Shown: positions 1 to 8,081 of the stretch, one piece after another
Layout: each line of letters starts with the position of its first letter
How positions within the stretch are numbered: the stretch's first letter is position 1
Assembly (NCBI RefSeq): GCF_014638275.1
Contig: NZ_BMFJ01000001.1
Location: 744,001 to 808,000, forward strand
DNA from: Primorskyibacter flagellatus
GTDB taxonomy: Bacteria > Pseudomonadota > Alphaproteobacteria > Rhodobacterales > Rhodobacteraceae
Length of the DNA: 64,000 nt
Direction of reading: 5' to 3'
Program-made: the position numbers and the translations under genes
Notes under the pieces: model-generated
Database searches by the model: none
The model's input: the letters and a program-made list of their open reading frames with translations, nothing else
What the model was told of the DNA's origin: nothing

Positions 1-127
1 GGTAGATGCCGGCGTCCTGCGCGGCGTCCTCGACCTCCCCGGAGCCGCGGCGGGCGCGCACCACTGCCAGGCCGATCGTCAGGGCAACGGCCAGCGACAT
101 CAGGGCGGGGATGATCCAGTCGATCAC
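1..127 (-). CDS. ccmI: Probable c-type cytochrome biogenesis protein CcmI, N-terminal fragment
   Basis: Only the first 42 codons lie in the window; the gene runs off the left edge. The reading starts at a GTG (125-127) preceded by GAAGGA at a good distance. It begins with a hydrophobic segment (IDWIIPALMSLAVALTIGLA), followed by Arg-rich residues and then an acidic stretch ending DAGIY. That layout matches the start of CcmI, a membrane protein that presents apocytochrome c to the haem-lyase machinery on the periplasmic side. With so little sequence the family call is an inference; another protein with a short N-terminal anchor is possible. It diverges from soxB. Confidence 0.5.
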   Translation of the reverse strand, partial: MIDWIIPALMSLAVALTIGLAVVRARRGSGEVEDAAQDAGIY

Positions 128-379
128 GGTTCGGGGATCCTTCGGGCCAGTGTCCTTCGGGCAGCGCGACAGGCGCGGTCCGCCCCGGTCTAGCGGGGTG
201 CGCCGCCCTGAAAAAGGGCAAAAGCCCGTGAGCGGCGCTTTGTCCGGGCCCCTGCCGGGGGGGCGATTGCGGCGCTTGTCGGGATCGGGCGAGAAAACGA
301 CGCATTGCGGCGTTGGCGCGGGCCGTGAATTGATATGGCTCAGCCTCAGCAGCCGCCCAACCGACAGGGAGTCGCCCTC

Positions 380-1627
380 ATGAAACGCTATTCCGCCTTT
401 GCCCTGGCCCGCGAAGCCCTGCGTGACCACACGGGATGGAAACGCGCTTGGGAAAAGGCGACGCCCAAGCCGCATTACGACGTCATCATCGTCGGCGCGG
501 GCGGGCACGGGCTGGCGACGGCCTACTACCTGGGCAAGAACCACGGCATCACCAATGTCGCGGTGATCGAGAAGGGCTGGCTTGGCGGCGGCAACACGGG
601 GCGGAACACGACGATCATCCGGTCGAACTACCTGCAGGACCCGTCTGCCGCGATCTACGAGAAGGCGCGCAGCCTTTACGAGACGCTGAGCCAGGACCTG
701 AACTACAACGTCATGTTCTCGCCCCGTGGCGTAATGATGCTGGCGCAGACCGAACATGAGGTCCGCGGCTACCGGCGCACGGCGCAGGCCAATGCCCTGC
801 AGGGCGTGGCGACCGAATTCATTTCTCCGCAGCGCGTTCAGGAACTGGTGCCGATCATCGACATCTCCGGCCCCCGCTATCCGGTGCTCGGCGCGCTGTG
901 GCAGCCGCGGGGCGGTACGGCGCGGCACGACGCGGTGGCCTGGGGCTATGCGCGGGCCTGTTCCGCCATGGGCATGGACATCATCCAGCAGTGCGAAGTC
1001 ACGGCGGTAAGGTCGGAAAATGGTAAGGTCACGGGGGTAGAGACCACCAAGGGCGCGATAACCTGTTCGAAGTTGGGCATCGTCGTTGCCGGCCATTCCG
1101 GCGTGATGGCGGAAAAGGCGGGCTTCCGGCTGCCGATTGAATCGGTGGCGTTGCAGGCGCTGGTGTCGGAGCCGATCAAGCCCTGCATGGATGTGGTCGT
1201 GATGGCGAACACCGTGCACGGCTACATGTCGCAGTCCGACAAGGGCGAGATGGTGATCGGTGGTGGCGCGGACGGGTACAACAACTACACGCAGCGCGGC
1301 TCCTTCCACCACATCGAGGAAACGGTGCGGGCGCTGGTCGAAACCTTTCCGATGATCTCCCGGCTCAAGATGCTGCGGCAGTGGGGCGGGATCGTGGACA
1401 TGACCGGGGACCGGTCGCCGATCATCTCGAAGACGCCGGTCGAGGGCTGTTTCATCAACTGTGGTTGGGGAACGGGCGGGTTCAAGGCGATCCCTGGCTC
1501 GGGCTGGGCGATGGCGGACATGATGGCGAAGGGCACGCCGGGGCCGCTGTGTGCGGAGTTCGGGCTGGACCGGTTCCGTCAGGGCCGGTTCGTCGACGAA
1601 AGCGTCGCCGCAGGCGTCGCGCACTGA
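380..1627 (+). CDS. soxB: Sarcosine oxidase subunit beta
   Basis: This is the flavin subunit of heterotetrameric sarcosine oxidase, which oxidises sarcosine to glycine with release of H2O2 in the cytoplasm. The 415-residue protein has a Rossmann dinucleotide motif near residue 33 (VGAGGHGLATAYYL), the conserved GGGNTGRNTTIIRSNY segment, and a RHDAVAWG motif whose His fits the family's covalent FMN attachment site. The ATG at 380 is chosen over one at 335 because it follows GGGAG and because the family starts MKRYS. Unlike the usual compact soxBDAG order, soxB is followed here by a convergent gene and a small membrane-protein gene before soxD. Confidence 0.95.
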   Translation: MKRYSAFALAREALRDHTGWKRAWEKATPKPHYDVIIVGAGGHGLATAYYLGKNHGITNVAVIEKGWLGGGNTGRNTTIIRSNYLQDPSAAIYEKARSLYETLSQDLNYNVMFSPRGVMMLAQTEHEVRGYRRTAQANALQGVATEFISPQRVQELVPIIDISGPRYPVLGALWQPRGGTARHDAVAWGYARACSAMGMDIIQQCEVTAVRSENGKVTGVETTKGAITCSKLGIVVAGHSGVMAEKAGFRLPIESVALQALVSEPIKPCMDVVVMANTVHGYMSQSDKGEMVIGGGADGYNNYTQRGSFHHIEETVRALVETFPMISRLKMLRQWGGIVDMTGDRSPIISKTPVEGCFINCGWGTGGFKAIPGSGWAMADMMAKGTPGPLCAEFGLDRFRQGRFVDESVAAGVAH

Positions 1628-1660
1628 GGCACGGCGATGGCGGCGCTTTCCCTTCGGTCC

Positions 1661-2068
1661 TTATTGGGCGGCGATCTTCCGGGCCATGGCCTGAGCGTGG
1701 ATCGTGCTCTGCGCGGCTTCGATGTCGGCCAGCGCTGCGGCGGCGGCGTTGACCGGGGCGTCGTAGGCCTCTGCCAGGGCGGCGACCAGCGCGGCGGGAT
1801 CGTCCCCGCTTGGCAGATAGGCCGATGCGAAACCGACCGGACCCTGGCGGATGGCCTGGGCGAACCCACGGTCATAGGGCAGCTGGTCAAGGATGGAACT
1901 GTCGGCGAACCCGAAGTAGAGCGGCCGGTCGCGGCCCTGCGGCGACATGCCAAGCAGGACATAGAGGCCGGGGCGATCGGGCAGCGCGCTGACGTCGGGA
2001 TGAACGACAAAGGCGATCTGCTTTCCCTGAAGGCCGGAGCCGGTGGTCATCAGAAGTTTCTCGGTCAT
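1661..2068 (-). CDS. Conserved-looking hypothetical protein, possible degenerate GIY-YIG-like fold
   Basis: A 135-residue protein that I cannot assign to a family. It reads cleanly with high third-position GC and lies convergent to soxB, within the gap that separates soxB from soxD. Residues 34-56 (GLYVLLG, then PLYFGFADS) have the spacing of the GLY and YxG strands of GIY-YIG domains, but the usual catalytic Arg and Glu context is not obvious, so this is only a structural hint. The C-terminal third is Ala-rich and probably helical. No signal peptide or membrane segment is seen. A perfect inverted repeat lies 50-66 bases upstream of its start. Confidence 0.7.
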   Translation of the reverse strand: MTEKLLMTTGSGLQGKQIAFVVHPDVSALPDRPGLYVLLGMSPQGRDRPLYFGFADSSILDQLPYDRGFAQAIRQGPVGFASAYLPSGDDPAALVAALAEAYDAPVNAAAAALADIEAAQSTIHAQAMARKIAAQ

Positions 2069-2117
2069 GCTCGTGCCTCTTGCATCGCTTCGATTGTCGA
2101 GGGTCTTGCATTAAACG

Positions 2118-2134
2118 TACCACAAGATGTGGTA
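2118..2134. promoter_or_regulatory. Inverted repeat, candidate operator
   Basis: TACCACA and TGTGGTA flank a 3-base centre, a perfect 7-bp dyad. It sits about 50 bases upstream of the minus-strand gene that starts at 2068. It has no T-run, so an operator is more likely than a terminator. The regulator is unknown. Confidence 0.35.
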
Positions 2135-2213
2135 GTCCCGTTAGCGGAACCGTACCGGGGGAAGGATTTCCGGACCTCCGTGCCCGATTCAGTGGCAAAA
2201 CACATTTCAACCG

Positions 2214-2246
2214 CCAATTGTTCCCTTTACAAATGTGAACAATTGG
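2214..2246. promoter_or_regulatory. Long inverted repeat upstream of small membrane-protein gene
   Basis: CCAATTGTTC and GAACAATTGG form a perfect 10-bp dyad around a 13-base centre, in an AT-rich patch that stands out from its surroundings. It lies about 90 bases upstream of the gene at 2338. It could be an operator or an RNA hairpin; no T-run follows on either strand. Confidence 0.4.
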
Positions 2247-2337
2247 TGACTGCGCGGGCCTTCGCTCGGGTCGTCGGGAACATTTTTGCGGCTTTGCCTG
2301 TTTCATCAGCAAGTGAAACGGAAACGGAGCCTCAATC

Positions 2338-2658
2338 ATGGCCGATCAACATTACGAATACCGCTCGACCGAGACCCGCACCAGCGGCGGGGCCATCGCC
2401 TTCATCGTCGGCGGTCTTGTCGTCGCCGTCGCAGCCATCGCCTATTTCATCTTTGGCGGCGATCTCGCCACGTCCGGCGTCTCTTCCGACCCTGCGGCAA
2501 TCGAAATCAACAACTCCGCAGGCAGCTCTGCAGGCGCCGATTCGACCGATGGCGGCGCGGCAGCCACGGCGGACACCGCCAATGACACGGCGGGCGCCGC
2601 AGCCACGGCAGACACGGGTTCTGCCGACGCAACTGCCGGGGCAACCGCTTCGGAATGA
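2338..2658 (+). CDS. Small single-pass membrane protein with Ala/Thr/Asp-rich tail
   Basis: A 106-residue protein with a polar start (MADQHYEYRSTE), one hydrophobic segment around residues 18-42 (IAFIVGGLVVAVAAIAYFIFGG), and a disordered tail with repeated AATADT-type units (GGAAATADTAND, GAAATADTGSAD). It most likely sits in the inner membrane with the tail outside, by the positive-inside rule, but this is inference. It is preceded by a weak ribosome site (CGGAG). It lies between soxB and soxD yet has no evident tie to sarcosine oxidation, and a terminator separates it from soxD. Function unknown. Confidence 0.65.
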   Translation: MADQHYEYRSTETRTSGGAIAFIVGGLVVAVAAIAYFIFGGDLATSGVSSDPAAIEINNSAGSSAGADSTDGGAAATADTANDTAGAAATADTGSADATAGATASE

Positions 2659-2900
2659 CCTGACCCTCCGGTACGGCATTGCCCGGTCGCGCGCCCTGTG
2701 CCGCGGCCGGGTTTTCCATGTCCGCCAGATACTTCCGGCGACATTTCCGGCAACGATCCGCGCATTGACGCCTGCAATGGCGTTCTTGCAGCACCGCGCA
2801 TCCGTCGGCGGGAACAATGCCCGCCGCGCAACCGTTGCCCCCTCACTGCCTGGGAAGACGGCATATTCCGTTCTTTCCCTTGTCCCTTACCTGTCAACTG

Positions 2901-2931
2901 GGCCGGATGCTTCGTGCGTCCGGCCTTTTTT
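2901..2931 (+). terminator. Rho-independent terminator just upstream of soxD
   Basis: GGCCGGATGC pairs with GCGTCCGGCC (10 bp including one G-T pair) over a 5-base loop, followed by six T. It ends 33 bases before the soxD start codon, which leaves almost no room for a promoter between them. It therefore either ends the transcript of the gene at 2338 or acts as a leader terminator for soxDAG. Confidence 0.8.
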
Positions 2932-2964
2932 CGTGCCCGCATATCGCGCGGCAAAGGAGGCCCC

Positions 2965-3294
2965 ATGCTGATCCTCACCTGTCCCTGCTGCGGCGTCACC
3001 GCCGAAGAGACGGAGTTCCACGGCGGCGGCGAAGCGCATCTCACGCGCGAAGGGCCGGGGTCTGACGACGCGGCGCTCGAGGGCTACCTTTTCCACCGCG
3101 AAAACCCGCGCGGGGTGCATTTCGAACGCTGGCGGCATGTCTACGGTTGCGGCAAGTGGTTCCACGCGGCCCGCGACACCGCCACGCTGGAATGGTTCGG
3201 CTTCTATCCTGCGCAGACATCCGAACCGCCCGAGGCGCTGCTCGAACAGATCCGCCAGAAGCGCCCCGGCTGGCGCTGGCGCGACTTCGCATGA
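2965..3294 (+). CDS. soxD: Sarcosine oxidase subunit delta
   Basis: This 109-residue small subunit of heterotetrameric sarcosine oxidase is a zinc-binding protein needed for assembly; it has no redox role of its own. The N-terminal CPCCG pair and the later YGCGKWFHAARDT segment supply the metal ligands and the family signature. The ATG at 2965 is set by a perfect AAAGGAGG five bases upstream. soxA follows 49 bases downstream in the same direction. The length is normal for the family (about 90-110). Confidence 0.93.
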   Translation: MLILTCPCCGVTAEETEFHGGGEAHLTREGPGSDDAALEGYLFHRENPRGVHFERWRHVYGCGKWFHAARDTATLEWFGFYPAQTSEPPEALLEQIRQKRPGWRWRDFA

Positions 3295-3343
3295 CCCCGA
3301 CCTCTCTGATCCTGACGCCTCCCGTTTCCGAAAGGCCCCGCAC

Positions 3344-6337
3344 ATGAGCACCCGACTGACCACTGGCGGCCAGCGCATCGACCGCTCCAAGCCGGTCACC
3401 TTCACCTTCAACGGCACCACGCTGAAGGGGTACGAGGGCGATACGCTCGCCTCCGCCCTGCTGGCCAACGACCGGATGATGATGGGGCGGAGCTTCAAGT
3501 ATCACCGCCCGCGCGGCGTCGTCGCCAGCGGGACCGAAGAACCGAACGCACTGCTTGGCATCGGGTCGGGCGGGCGGTTCGAACCGAACCAGCGCGCCAC
3601 CATGCAGGAGGTGTTCGAGGGGCTGGAGGCGCAGTCGCAGAACCACTGGCCGAGCCTCGCGTTCGATATCGGCGAGGTCAACGCGAAGCTGTCGCGTTTT
3701 CTGCCCGCCGGGTTCTATTACAAGACGTTCCTCTGGCCGCGCGCCTTCTGGAAACATGTCTACGAACCGTTCATCCGCCAGTCCGCGGGCCTCGGCAAGG
3801 CGCCGAAGGACCGGGATGCGGACACCTATGAGCATTACTACCACTTCACCGACGTCCTCGTGATCGGCGGCGGCCTTGCCGGCCTGACAGCGGCGCTTGC
3901 GGCGGCAAAAGGCGGGGCGAAGGTCACCGTGATGGAGCAGGAGGCCCACTGGGGCGGCCGCGCGCCGGTCGATGACGGCGCGGCCGAGGAGGTGGCGGCG
4001 CTGGTGGCGGAGCTTGAGGGGATGGAGACCGTCACCCTCCGCCTGCGCTGCATGGGCGCGGGGGTTTACGACCACGGCTATGTGTTGGGCTACGAACGGC
4101 TGACCGACCATCTCGCGGTCAAGTCCGGGCCGCGTCACCGCCTTTGGCGGATCCGGGCGGGGCAGGTGGTCACGGCCACGGGCGCAATCGAACGCCCGCT
4201 GTCCTTTGCCGGAAACGACGTGCCCGGCGTCATGCTGGCCTCCGCCGTGCGGGACTATGTGGCCCACTTCGGAATCTCGGTTGGTGACCGCACCGTGGTG
4301 GTGACGAACAACGACGATGCCTATCTCACCGCGCTGGCGCTGGTCGGGGCGGGGCTGTCAGTGCCCGCGATCCTCGACGCGCGGCAGGGTGGCGGCGGGG
4401 CGCTGGCGGATCAGGCCAAGGCCAAGGGCATCCGCGTGCTGAACGGTCACGGTATCGCCAAGGTGCAGGGCCGCAAGCGGGTGACCGGGGTCGCGATCTG
4501 CAAGCAGGTCGGAGAGGGCGCGGTGATCGAGGAAATCGCCTGCGACGCGGTCGCCATGTCCGGCGGCTGGTCCCCGGTCGTGCACCTCTGGTCCCATTGT
4601 GGCGGCAAGCTGATATGGGACGACGCGCAGGCCATGTTCCGCCCCGATCCGAACCGCCCGCCGACCGGCGCGGACGGCACGGGCTTCGTGAGCGTCGCCG
4701 GGGCCGCCAACGGCTTGCTCGACCTTTCCGACGCGCTGCCGGATGCGGCGCAGACCGGGGCCATGGCGGCCTCATTCGTCACCGGCAAGGCGTCGGGCGA
4801 CATCGCCCTGACCGACCGCAAGCCGCGCGGCGACAGGCCGATCGAACCGGTCTGGCTGATGCCGGCCTCGGCCAAGCGGGCGCTGCGGGCGAAGTCCTGG
4901 CTCGACTACCAGAACGACGTGAAGGTGACGGACGTGCAACTGGCCGCGCAGGAGGGGTTCGAGTCGGTCGAACATGCCAAGCGGTACACGACGCTCGGCA
5001 TGGCGACGGATCAGGGAAAACTCTCCAACATCAACGGGTTGGCGATCCTGTCGGGCGCATTGGATACTCCGATCCCGCAGGTCGGCACGACCACCTTCCG
5101 CCCGCCGTTCACGCCGATTTCCATGGGCGCCATCGCAGGGCCTGCACGGGCGGAGGTGTTCCAGCCGCTGCGCCGCTCCCCCATCCACGCGTGGCACGAG
5201 GCCCATGGCGCGGACTTCGAACCGGTCGGTCAGTGGCGGCGTCCCTATACCTACCTGCGATCCGGCGAAGACCGGCACACGGCCGTCGCGCGCGAGATCA
5301 ACCAGACGCGCAATGCGCTTGGCCTGCTCGACGCCTCGACCCTCGGCAAGCTGATCGTGAAGGGGCCGGATGCGGGCAGGTTCATGGACATGCTCTACAC
5401 CAACATGATGTCCACGCTTAAGCCGGGGTTCTGCCGCTACGGCCTGATGTGTTCCGAAAACGGGTTCCTGATGGACGACGGCGTGGTGGCAAGGTGGGAC
5501 GAGGACACGTTCCTCTGCCACACGACCACCGGCGGGGCCGACCGGATCCACGCGCATATGGAGGAATGGCTCCAGACCGAATGGTGGGACTGGAAGGTCT
5601 GGGTCGTGAACGCGACCGAGCAATATGCCCAGATCGCCGTGGTCGGCCCGCAGGCGCGGAGCGTTCTGGAAAAGCTCGGTGCGACGGACATCGGGAACGA
5701 GGCCTTCCCCTTCATGACCTTCCAGGATCATACGCTGGCCGGGATCAGGGCACGGGTCTACCGCATCTCCTTCTCGGGCGAGCTGTCCTACGAGATCGCC
5801 GTGCCCGCCTCTCAGGGCCTCGCCCTGTGGGAGGCGCTGATGCAGGCCGGGGCCGAACATGACGTCATGCCCTACGGGACCGAGGGGCTGCATGTCATGC
5901 GGGCCGAGAAGGGCTTCATCATGATTGGCGACGAAACCGACGGAACGGTCATTCCGCAGGACCTTGGCCTTGGATGGGCGATTTCCAAGAAGAAGACCGA
6001 CTACATCGGCAAGCGGGCGCAGGAACGGTCTGACATGACCCGGCCGGACCGCTGGAAACTGGTCGGCCTGGAAACGCTCGACGGGTCGGTGCTGCCGGAC
6101 GGGGCCTATGCGCTGGCGGACGGTCACAACGCCAACGGACAGCGCAATGTGCAGGGGCGCGTGACCTCGACCTACCATTCCCCGACGCTTGGCCGGGGGA
6201 TCGCCATGGGGCTGGTGCTGAACGGGCCGGAACGCATGGGCGAAACGGTGCAGTTCAACAAGGTCGACGGCAGCTCCGTCGCCGCGCGCATCGTCAATCC
6301 GGTCTTCTACGACAAGGAGAACACCAAGAATGTCTGA
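3344..6337 (+). CDS. soxA: Sarcosine oxidase subunit alpha
   Basis: The large subunit, 997 residues. The N-terminal 100 residues form the ferredoxin-like arm seen in amine oxidase alpha subunits (FKYHRPRGVVASG, EEPNALL). A Rossmann site follows near residue 168 (VIGGGLAGLTAALAA) for the NAD(H) site, and the C-terminal 400 residues are a GcvT-like aminomethyltransferase domain that traps the methylene group on tetrahydrofolate. The ATG at 3344 matches the family start; the frame is open further upstream but through soxD. Its last 8 bases overlap soxG, which suggests translational coupling. The full complex turns sarcosine, O2 and THF into glycine, H2O2 and methylene-THF. Confidence 0.95.
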   Translation: MSTRLTTGGQRIDRSKPVTFTFNGTTLKGYEGDTLASALLANDRMMMGRSFKYHRPRGVVASGTEEPNALLGIGSGGRFEPNQRATMQEVFEGLEAQSQNHWPSLAFDIGEVNAKLSRFLPAGFYYKTFLWPRAFWKHVYEPFIRQSAGLGKAPKDRDADTYEHYYHFTDVLVIGGGLAGLTAALAAAKGGAKVTVMEQEAHWGGRAPVDDGAAEEVAALVAELEGMETVTLRLRCMGAGVYDHGYVLGYERLTDHLAVKSGPRHRLWRIRAGQVVTATGAIERPLSFAGNDVPGVMLASAVRDYVAHFGISVGDRTVVVTNNDDAYLTALALVGAGLSVPAILDARQGGGGALADQAKAKGIRVLNGHGIAKVQGRKRVTGVAICKQVGEGAVIEEIACDAVAMSGGWSPVVHLWSHCGGKLIWDDAQAMFRPDPNRPPTGADGTGFVSVAGAANGLLDLSDALPDAAQTGAMAASFVTGKASGDIALTDRKPRGDRPIEPVWLMPASAKRALRAKSWLDYQNDVKVTDVQLAAQEGFESVEHAKRYTTLGMATDQGKLSNINGLAILSGALDTPIPQVGTTTFRPPFTPISMGAIAGPARAEVFQPLRRSPIHAWHEAHGADFEPVGQWRRPYTYLRSGEDRHTAVAREINQTRNALGLLDASTLGKLIVKGPDAGRFMDMLYTNMMSTLKPGFCRYGLMCSENGFLMDDGVVARWDEDTFLCHTTTGGADRIHAHMEEWLQTEWWDWKVWVVNATEQYAQIAVVGPQARSVLEKLGATDIGNEAFPFMTFQDHTLAGIRARVYRISFSGELSYEIAVPASQGLALWEALMQAGAEHDVMPYGTEGLHVMRAEKGFIMIGDETDGTVIPQDLGLGWAISKKKTDYIGKRAQERSDMTRPDRWKLVGLETLDGSVLPDGAYALADGHNANGQRNVQGRVTSTYHSPTLGRGIAMGLVLNGPERMGETVQFNKVDGSSVAARIVNPVFYDKENTKNV

Positions 6338-6887
6338 TCCCGTCTCCGCCCTCGCGGGCAAGGTCTCAGAAGGCCCGGTCCGGATCGAGGACCTCGCACC
6401 ACGCGCCATGATCACCGTGCGCGGCAAGCTGTCGGACACCGCCATCACCGAAGCGCTTGCCTCTGTCTCGGGCCTCGCCATGCCCGGCCAGCGCGGGATC
6501 GCGGCAGAGGGCGAAAAGCGTCTCGCCTGGATGGGGCCGGATGAGGCGCTGCTGATCCTGCCGCGCGCAGGGCTCGACGCGGCGCTGTCGGGGCTGACCG
6601 AAAAGCTCGGTTCCGCGCATGCGCTGGTTGCCGACATGTCCGACGCCCGCGCCCTGTTCCGCCTGACCGGAGAGGACGCGGCCCTGCGCGACACGATCGC
6701 CAAGGTCGCGCCGGTCGACATGATGCGCTTCCCGACCGGAGAGATCCGCCGCACCCGGCTCGCCCAGATCGCGGGCGCCTTCTGGATGCCGCAGGAGGGT
6801 ACGGTGGAGCTGGTCTGCTTCCGCTCCGTCGCGCAGTATGCGTTCGACCTGCTCAGTCAGGCCGCGGTCGGTCCGCGGGTGTTCTAA
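6330..6887 (+). CDS. soxG: Sarcosine oxidase subunit gamma
   Basis: The 185-residue gamma subunit completes the heterotetramer. It resembles the small GcvT-related folds that pack against the alpha subunit (segments GLAMPGQRGIAAEG and ADMSDARALFRLTG) and carries the usual C-terminal SVAQYAFDLL. It starts inside the end of soxA with an ATGTCTGA overlap, so the two are probably translated together. No catalytic role is known for this subunit. It is the last gene of the sox block; the next gene is on the other strand. Confidence 0.92.
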   Translation: MSDPVSALAGKVSEGPVRIEDLAPRAMITVRGKLSDTAITEALASVSGLAMPGQRGIAAEGEKRLAWMGPDEALLILPRAGLDAALSGLTEKLGSAHALVADMSDARALFRLTGEDAALRDTIAKVAPVDMMRFPTGEIRRTRLAQIAGAFWMPQEGTVELVCFRSVAQYAFDLLSQAAVGPRVF

Positions 6888-7064
6888 GCTCCTCCTGCCC
6901 GCAGGGGCCGGGTCCAGTTCTTTATGGTTCGGCGCTCTGCCGTCGTAGTCCAAGCACGGTCAAATTACCCCCGGCGGCAACGCCGGGCAGTGCTGCCTTC
7001 GGTGAAGACCTGTTGCCCGCGATATGGCAGGCAGAACGTTCGGTTTGGGGTGACGTGCTTCGCA

Positions 7065-7982
7065 TCAGCCCCCGCGACCCGCCGCCGCTGCGGGGTGACG
7101 GCGGAGGGTCTCGACAAAGGCGCTCAGCGCCGGGCTCTTCTGTTTCCGGTGACGGTAATAAAGGTGATAGCCGGGCCAGACCGGGCAATAGGGCGTCAGG
7201 CAACGCACCAGCCGCCCCGCTTCCAGATGATCCCGGACCAGCGGCTCCAGCACCCAGGCCAGTCCGGCCCCGGCCAGTGCAGCCGCAACCAGCGTATCGC
7301 CGTCGTCGACCACGAGTCCGTTCCGGTGCGACAGGCTTACCGGCCGTGTCCCCTGCACGAACTGCCAGCGAAAGACCGTGTCGGCGCTGGCCAGCCGGTA
7401 GCCGATGCAGTCGTGGCGGGCGAGGTCCTGCAACGTCTCGGGCAGGCCGTGGCGGTCGGCGTAGTCCGGCGCGGCGACCACGGCGATCGGCATGTCCGGG
7501 CCGATGCGCAGTGCGGTCACGTCCTGCGCGAGGTGCAGGCCAAGGCGGACGCCCGCGTCCTGCCCGGTGCCGACAAGGTCCTCGAACCCCTCCTGCACGC
7601 GCACGGCGACCTCGACCTCCGGGTAGGCGCGGCGGAAATCGATCAGCGCGGGCAGGAGGATATGCTCCGCCGGGTAGCGCAGGGAGGTGATGCGCAGCGG
7701 GCCGGAGGGGCGGTCTCGGCTGTCACGCAGGTCGCTCAGCGCCGTCTCCAGATCGTCCAGCGCGGGGGTCATGCGCGCGATCAGGCGCTTCCCAGCTTCT
7801 GTCGGGCGTAGGCTGCGGGTGGAGCGGAGGAGCAGCGGCTGACCGAGGCGCGCCTCAAGCCCGGCGATGGCCTGGCTGACGGCGGGCTGGGACCGGCCAA
7901 GGGCCTGCGCGGCGCGGGTAAAGCTGCCGTGGTCGGCCACCGCGCGCAGCACCAGCAGGTCGGCAAGATCGCGGGCGTCCAT
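7065..7982 (-). CDS. LysR-family transcriptional regulator
   Basis: A 305-residue regulator with the N-terminal winged helix-turn-helix of the LysR family (residues 5-65, FTRAAQALGRSQPAVSQAIAG), followed by a periplasmic-binding-protein-like effector domain. It is transcribed away from the hydrolase gene at 8082, with 99 bases between the two start codons; that arrangement usually means it controls the neighbour. A dyad at 7995-8020 lies in that gap. The small-molecule effector cannot be read from the sequence. Confidence 0.9.
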   Translation of the reverse strand: MDARDLADLLVLRAVADHGSFTRAAQALGRSQPAVSQAIAGLEARLGQPLLLRSTRSLRPTEAGKRLIARMTPALDDLETALSDLRDSRDRPSGPLRITSLRYPAEHILLPALIDFRRAYPEVEVAVRVQEGFEDLVGTGQDAGVRLGLHLAQDVTALRIGPDMPIAVVAAPDYADRHGLPETLQDLARHDCIGYRLASADTVFRWQFVQGTRPVSLSHRNGLVVDDGDTLVAAALAGAGLAWVLEPLVRDHLEAGRLVRCLTPYCPVWPGYHLYYRHRKQKSPALSAFVETLRRHPAAAAGRGG

Positions 7983-7994
7983 TCATTGTCCTGA

Positions 7995-8020
7995 CTTATG
8001 GGTTTTATATCATCCATAAG
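7995..8020. promoter_or_regulatory. Dyad in LysR/hydrolase divergent region, candidate LysR box
   Basis: CTTATGG and CCATAAG, 12 bases apart and AT-rich between, make a perfect 7-bp dyad. The position (just upstream of the lysR start, about 60 bases upstream of the hydrolase start) suits a LysR site that serves both genes. Confidence 0.5.
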
Positions 8021-8081
8021 CCTACTGCGGGTCAGTCCGCCATGCCATCTCCTTTTCACAAGGACACGAAAGGAGAAAACC

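Noticed and set aside
6..383. 125-residue plus-strand frame at the left edge
   Set aside because: Arg/Pro/Ser-rich translation without a ribosome site; the minus-strand CcmI start explains the first 127 bases better.
2659..2900. Glycine riboswitch upstream of soxDAG
   Set aside because: Glycine is the product of the pathway and a terminator is present, but no conserved tandem-aptamer core was seen by eye. A covariance search would settle it.
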